Shown: positions 6,129-9,396 of the stretch, piece after piece
How the letters are laid out: each line of letters opens with the position of its first letter
Numbering within the stretch: position 1 is the stretch's first letter
NCBI GenBank assembly: GCA_900769835.1
Contig: CAAGIE010000073.1
Coordinates: 1-9,396, forward strand
From: an uncultured Oscillospiraceae bacterium
Lineage (GTDB): Bacteria > Bacillota > Clostridia > Oscillospirales > Oscillospiraceae
Length of the DNA: 9,396 nt
Reading direction: 5' to 3'
Position numbers and translations under genes: made by a program
The notes under the pieces: generated by a model
What the model saw: the letters and a program-made list of their open reading frames with translations, nothing else
What the model was told of the DNA's origin: nothing
The model's database searches: none

Positions 6129-7345
6129 AGGCCACCGGCATTCAACGCTGTCTGGAATTTCTCCGTTTCAGCGGCGGCATTTTCCACCGTCACACTGCCC
6201 GCCAGAATGGCCTTGCCCATATTGTCCCCCGGCACCCAGAAGTCCCGCATTTTCGGAACAGTGGGTTGCACCACCGAGGTGTTTCGGATGGTGGCATTTT
6301 GCGCCACCGCCGCCGGATCCCTGCTCAACACAGGGTCGTTTTGCAGATCCTTATGGCTGGGGACGATGCCCCGCATTTCATAATGGGCCTTTTGGGCCTT
6401 GGCGCTTCCTAAATATCGCGCCAGCGCCACTGCCGCCTGAGGCTCTTTGCAATAGGGGTTCACCCCCACCGCTTTTGCACCCGCAAAGGCTAACAGTTGC
6501 TTTTGCTCCCCTGCCAGTGTGATGGCAGGCAGTTGCGCCGCGCCGTAATTCTCCCCAAGGGCTTTTTTGATCTTCTCTGCATCCCAGGTGCCGGAGAACA
6601 TGGCGCCAACAGAGCCGTTGAGCAGTCCGTCCAGACCTGCGCCCTCGGCATCATCCACAAAATTCGGGTTCTGCGCCAGTTCCACCAGATAAGCGGTGAC
6701 CGCTGCGGCATTGTCCCCTAATTGGATGCCGGCATTGCTGTCCTGCCCGTCAGCGCCGAAAAACTTTGCGCCACCCGCCAGATAAAATGCCGCCAGATAC
6801 CAGGAGTCTGTCATAGGAAATGCCACTCTCCCCTTTTGGAGCATGGCTTCCAGACTCAGGATATCCTCCTGAGAGAAAAGGCTTTTATTATAGTATAAGA
6901 ACCAGGTGTTGCCGGTGAAGGGGACGCCGTAGACATTGCCGTCCTCCCCGGTCACTGCCCGCACCATATTTTCGGGATTATCCGCCTTGATGGCATCCAG
7001 CGTTTCGCCACCCAGACGACTGATCGCGCCGGCAGAGCGCAACGCGCCCAACTGGTCATTGGAGAAAAAATACACATCCGCCGCATCCTGCGGGTCGGCA
7101 GAAACGGTATTGCCCGCATCCCCCTCACTGCACACGCCGTAGCGGAATGTGATATTCCACTGGGGGTTTTCCTCCGCAAAGGCGCGGCACATTGCAGGCA
7201 GCCAACTGTTTTCGTTGGCCTGGTCCTCTTGCGGGCCCCACACCGTCAATGTGATATCCTTTTTCTCCCGGGTCTGCTTGCGGCAACCCGCAAACCCCTG
7301 CGCCGCCAGCAAAATCGCCAGCAATCCAATCAGAAATTTTTTCAT
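6125..7345 (-). CDS. Sugar-binding lipoprotein of ABC importer, MalE/GanS/MdxE type
   Basis: The 406-residue protein is a family 1 extracellular solute-binding protein that should be anchored to the outer face of the membrane and deliver a sugar to the MalF/MalG-type permease. It has a lipoprotein signal: KK, a hydrophobic core (4-17), and the lipobox FAGC with the lipidated Cys at 21. The mature N-terminus begins with LTVWGPQEDQ (33-42), the first strand of such proteins. GNVYGVPFTGNTWFLYYNK (136-154) and MFSGTWDAEKI (249-259) are conserved family segments that usually contribute aromatic residues to sugar stacking (W148, Y151, Y152, W254). These point to maltodextrin- or galactan-type oligosaccharides. 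The start is supported by AGGAGG about seven bases upstream. It is first of the malEFG unit and lies about 50 bp after MATE. The ribosome site is complementary to sequences just upstream, which may control its translation. No ATPase or LacI-type regulator is adjacent. Confidence 0.94.
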   Translation of the reverse strand: MKKFLIGLLAILLAAQGFAGCRKQTREKKDITLTVWGPQEDQANENSWLPAMCRAFAEENPQWNITFRYGVCSEGDAGNTVSADPQDAADVYFFSNDQLGALRSAGAISRLGGETLDAIKADNPENMVRAVTGEDGNVYGVPFTGNTWFLYYNKSLFSQEDILSLEAMLQKGRVAFPMTDSWYLAAFYLAGGAKFFGADGQDSNAGIQLGDNAAAVTAYLVELAQNPNFVDDAEGAGLDGLLNGSVGAMFSGTWDAEKIKKALGENYGAAQLPAITLAGEQKQLLAFAGAKAVGVNPYCKEPQAAVALARYLGSAKAQKAHYEMRGIVPSHKDLQNDPVLSRDPAAVAQNATIRNTSVVQPTVPKMRDFWVPGDNMGKAILAGSVTVENAAAETEKFQTALNAGGL

Positions 7346-7348
7346 ACC

Positions 7349-7389
7349 GTTCCTCCTTTTTCCGTAGCATTCCCGGAATTGGGAGGAAC
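7349..7389 (-). promoter_or_regulatory. Possible Shine-Dalgarno-sequestering hairpin before malE
   Basis: In the transcript GUUCCUCC (7389-7382) is perfectly complementary to GGAGGAAC (7356-7349), which includes the malE ribosome site. The loop is 25 nt and contains a further small inverted repeat (AUUC/GAAU). The upstream arm begins 5 nt after the MATE stop codon, so a ribosome terminating on MATE would cover it and free the malE site. The pairing is seen directly; translational coupling is inferred. Confidence 0.42.
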
Positions 7390-7419
7390 ATACCTTACTT
7401 TTCCTGCCGGAGGAACATA
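7382..7419 (-). repeat. 11-bp direct repeat at the MATE/malE junction
   Basis: Two exact copies of TATGTTCCTCC (minus strand), at 7419-7409 and 7392-7382, are 27 bp apart. The first encodes the Met-Phe-Leu near the end of MATE; the second lies just after the MATE stop. Both contain the sequence complementary to the malE ribosome site. Confidence 0.6.
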
Positions 7420-8828
7420 GGCTTGATTTTGTTCTTATAAATGCGGCTATAAAGCAGCACGGACACCACTGCGCTGACTACTTCCGCCACGGGGAAACTC
7501 CACCACACCGCATTGACGTTGCCCGTCAGGCTCAAAAGCCAAGCCACCGGCACCAGCGCCAGCAACTGACGGCACACGGAGGTGATGGTGGCATACACAC
7601 CCACGCCCATGGACTGGAAACTGGCGCTGAGGGAAATACCCACTGCCGCCAGAGGGAAGTGGATGCCCACGATCCGCATTGCCGACACGCCGATCCGGAT
7701 CATCTCCGCATCCGTGCCGGAGGAGGAGAACATCTTCATCAGCGCTTCGGGGAAGATCTGGAACACCGCAAAGCCCAGCATCATAATGGCAAGGGCTGTG
7801 CCGAAGCCGCGCTTGAGTGTGCCGGTGATCCGGTGGGGCAAGCGGGCGCCGTAGTTATACGCAATAATGGAGATCGATGCGTTATTGATGCCGAACAAAG
7901 GCATCAGGAACAGACTCTGGAGTTTAAAATAGATACCGAACACATTGGCGGCGGTCTGGCTGAAGCCCAGGAATACCTGGTTCATACAGAAATTCATCAC
8001 CGAGCCAATGGCCATCATCACCACAGAGGGGATGCCCACAGAAAGGATCTTTTTCATCACCTTGGGGTCGGGCTTCAAATATTTCAGCCGGAACTGTACA
8101 TCCGGATTTTTTGTAAAGTTAAAGATCACTGCCATCAATGCGGCTACCCACTGGCCTACAACGGTGGCAATGGCCGCGCCCTCCACGCCAAATGCGCGGA
8201 TCTCAAAGGGCAGGCGGATACCGAACTTTTCCTGCAGTCCGGCAGAACCCAAAATAAAAATGGGGTCCAGGATAATATTCAAAATTGCGCCGGTACCCTG
8301 GGTAAAGAGGGTGTAGATCGTCCGGCCGGAGGCCTGCAAAAGGCGCTCGCCCAGCACCTCCACAAAGATACCCAGCGTGAACACACTGCAGATGGTGGTG
8401 TACTGGATACCGTAATCGCGGGCAGTCTTGCTTGCCTGAGGGAAGAGAGAATAATAGCCCTTTACACCGAAAAGGCCGAAGAGCATAAACAGAGCAATCA
8501 TCATAAAGGTCAACACGATGCCGTTGCCCGCAGAGCGGTTGGCCCGTTCCTGATTGCCCTCGCCCAAAGATTTGCTCAACAGGCTGTTCATACCCACCGC
8601 TACGCCGGTGGCGCAACCGATCTGCAAATTCTGGATGGGAAATGCCAAGGACAGTGCGCCGGTGGCATCAGCATCGACCATAGACACGAAGAAGGTGTCT
8701 ACAATATTATAAAATGCCTGCACCAGCATAGACATCGCCAAAGGCAAAGCCATGGTAAACAGGAGCTTGCCCACGGGCATGGTGCGCATTTTGTTTTCTC
8801 CCAGCACGGGAGCAGATTTCTGTGCCAT
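7395..8828 (-). CDS. MATE-family multidrug/metabolite exporter
   Basis: The 477-residue protein is a MATE transporter, a cation-coupled efflux pump with twelve membrane segments in two homologous six-segment halves. Seen: KLLFTMALPLAMSMLVQAFYNIVDTFFV (21-48, split here as KLLFTMALPL then QAFYNIVDTFFV), ERLLQASGRT (161-170) and LNIILDPIFI (183-192) in the first half; FGINNASISIIAYNYGAR (312-329) and the matching SASFQSMGVG (401-410) in the second. Length is normal. I chose the ATG at 8828 over the upstream TTG at 8855 because AAAGGA lies about ten bases before the ATG while nothing resembling a ribosome site precedes the TTG. It belongs to the prokaryotic DinF/NorM-like branch; the substrate cannot be read from sequence. 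It lies between gap and malE on the same strand. No clear promoter is visible in the 75-bp gap upstream, so it may rely on readthrough from gap. Confidence 0.93.
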   Translation of the reverse strand: MAQKSAPVLGENKMRTMPVGKLLFTMALPLAMSMLVQAFYNIVDTFFVSMVDADATGALSLAFPIQNLQIGCATGVAVGMNSLLSKSLGEGNQERANRSAGNGIVLTFMMIALFMLFGLFGVKGYYSLFPQASKTARDYGIQYTTICSVFTLGIFVEVLGERLLQASGRTIYTLFTQGTGAILNIILDPIFILGSAGLQEKFGIRLPFEIRAFGVEGAAIATVVGQWVAALMAVIFNFTKNPDVQFRLKYLKPDPKVMKKILSVGIPSVVMMAIGSVMNFCMNQVFLGFSQTAANVFGIYFKLQSLFLMPLFGINNASISIIAYNYGARLPHRITGTLKRGFGTALAIMMLGFAVFQIFPEALMKMFSSSGTDAEMIRIGVSAMRIVGIHFPLAAVGISLSASFQSMGVGVYATITSVCRQLLALVPVAWLLSLTGNVNAVWWSFPVAEVVSAVVSVLLYSRIYKNKIKPMFLRQEK

Positions 8829-8860
8829 AAGAAGCCGTCCTTTCGTGAATTGCAAGGGAA

Positions 8861-8886
8861 ACGGGGCTGTCGGATGACAGCCCCGT
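8861..8886 (-). terminator. Hairpin after gap, possible leaky terminator or attenuator
   Basis: ACGGGGCTGTC (8861-8871) and GACAGCCCCGT (8876-8886) form a perfect 11-bp stem with a 4-nt loop, 17 bases after the gap stop codon on the minus strand. The sequence that follows, TTCCCTTGC, is a poor U-tract, so termination may be incomplete. It is the only candidate terminator for gap and lies shortly before the MATE ribosome site. Confidence 0.68.
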
Positions 8887-8903
8887 AAAAAGCCATAGGA
8901 AAA

Positions 8904-9396
8904 TTACAGCAGGGTGGAGAAGTGCTTGATGGTGCGGCACATCTGAGAAACGTAGGAGTTCTCGTTGTCGTACCAGGAAACAACCTGAACCTGGGTCTTG
9001 CCGTCGGGCAGCTTGTTGACCATGGTCTGGGTAGCATCGAACAGAGAACCGAAGGTCATGCCGATGATGTCGGAAGAAACGATCTCGTCTTCGGTGTAGC
9101 CGTAGGACTCAGTCTGAGCAGCCTTCATAGCAGCGTTGATCTCGTCCTTGGTGACTTCCTTGGCAACAACAGCATTCAGGATGGTGGTGGAGCCGGTGGG
9201 AGTGGGGATACGCTGAGCAGCGCCGATCAGCTTGCCGTTCAGCTCGGGGATAACCAGGCCGATAGCCTTAGCAGCACCGGTGGAGTTGGGAACGATGTTG
9301 ATAGCACCAGCGCGGGAACGGCGCAGGTCGCCCTTTCTCTGAGGACCGTCCAGGATCATCTGGTCGCCGGTGTAAGCGTGGATGGTGCACATGATA
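8904..9396 (-). CDS. gap: Glyceraldehyde-3-phosphate dehydrogenase, C-terminal part (cut by window edge)
   Basis: About 164 residues of the catalytic domain of GAPDH, which oxidatively phosphorylates glyceraldehyde-3-phosphate to 1,3-bisphosphoglycerate with NAD(P). Seen: TIHAYTGDQ, whose His is the conserved catalytic-site His; DLRRSRAGAINIVPNSTGAAKA, the phosphate-binding stretch (here DLRRSRAG followed by NSTGAAKA); IPELNGKL; AQRIPTPTGS; and near the end VSWYDNENSYVSQM, the usual C-terminal signature. The catalytic Cys (SCTTN) and the NAD-binding domain lie beyond the right edge. The only methionine near the edge is internal to the family alignment, so it is not a start. The stop is TAA at 8906-8904. 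The gene is followed by a hairpin and not by pgk, the more common neighbour. Codon bias matches fba and pfp, consistent with high expression. Confidence 0.96.
   Translation of the reverse strand, partial: IMCTIHAYTGDQMILDGPQRKGDLRRSRAGAINIVPNSTGAAKAIGLVIPELNGKLIGAAQRIPTPTGSTTILNAVVAKEVTKDEINAAMKAAQTESYGYTEDEIVSSDIIGMTFGSLFDATQTMVNKLPDGKTQVQVVSWYDNENSYVSQMCRTIKHFSTLL

Noticed and set aside
7125..7391. Small ORF starting with ATG at 7391 right after MATE
   Set aside because: It overlaps malE out of frame, has no ribosome site of its own and shows no protein-like conservation; malE in the correct frame has a lipobox and family motifs.
8829..8855. Upstream TTG start adding nine residues to MATE
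   Set aside because: No ribosome site precedes the TTG; the ATG at 8828 has AAAGGA at suitable distance and gives a typical MATE N-terminus.
7659..8888. A 409-codon plus-strand open frame antisense to MATE
   Set aside because: Composition is rich in His, Gln, Gly and Arg, with no domain or plausible signal, and the opposite strand has clear MATE motifs.
1..9396. Mobile elements, CRISPR arrays, tRNA/rRNA, defence or secretion systems
   Set aside because: No transposase or integrase frames, no regularly spaced repeats, no cloverleaf or rRNA-like stretches seen. TraX alone is not evidence of a conjugative element.

Overview
The window reads as a chromosomal segment of an anaerobic Gram-positive bacterium, most likely Bacillota of the Oscillospiraceae/Eubacteriales type. 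The reasons are a moderately GC-rich composition, AAGGAG/AGGAGG-type ribosome binding sites, sigma-A style promoters in AT-rich gaps, a pyrophosphate-dependent phosphofructokinase, and a lipoprotein-type sugar-binding protein. The taxon is inferred from composition and gene content only.

Layout from left to right: (1) the N-terminal half of a class II fructose-bisphosphate aldolase (fba, minus strand, cut by the left edge); (2) a 170-bp divergent promoter region; (3) a complete long-type PPi-dependent 6-phosphofructokinase (pfp, plus strand) ending at a strong bidirectional terminator; (4) on the minus strand, reading right to left, the C-terminal half of glyceraldehyde-3-phosphate dehydrogenase (gap, cut by the right edge), a hairpin, a MATE-family exporter, a MalE/MalF/MalG-like sugar ABC importer without an ATPase, a TraX-family membrane protein, and an unrecognised single-pass membrane protein with its own promoter.

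Three glycolytic genes (fba, pfp, gap) bracket a maltodextrin-type importer. This fits an organism that takes up oligosaccharides and feeds them into a PPi-using Embden-Meyerhof pathway. malE, malF and malG overlap by 4 bp (ATGA) at each junction and form one translationally coupled unit. MATE lies only about 50 bp upstream of malE on the same strand, and TraX only about 40 bp downstream of malG, so they may share a transcript.

Most genes are ordinary. The less ordinary signals are in the junctions: a perfect 12-bp palindrome centred between the divergent fba and pfp promoters, a possible Shine-Dalgarno-sequestering repeat in front of malE (present twice as an 11-bp direct repeat), a GC-rich hairpin between malG and the TraX gene, and a hairpin with a poor U-tract between gap and MATE. 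I see no mobile element, CRISPR array, tRNA or rRNA, and no clear new defence or biosynthetic system. No gap between genes exceeds 300 bases.
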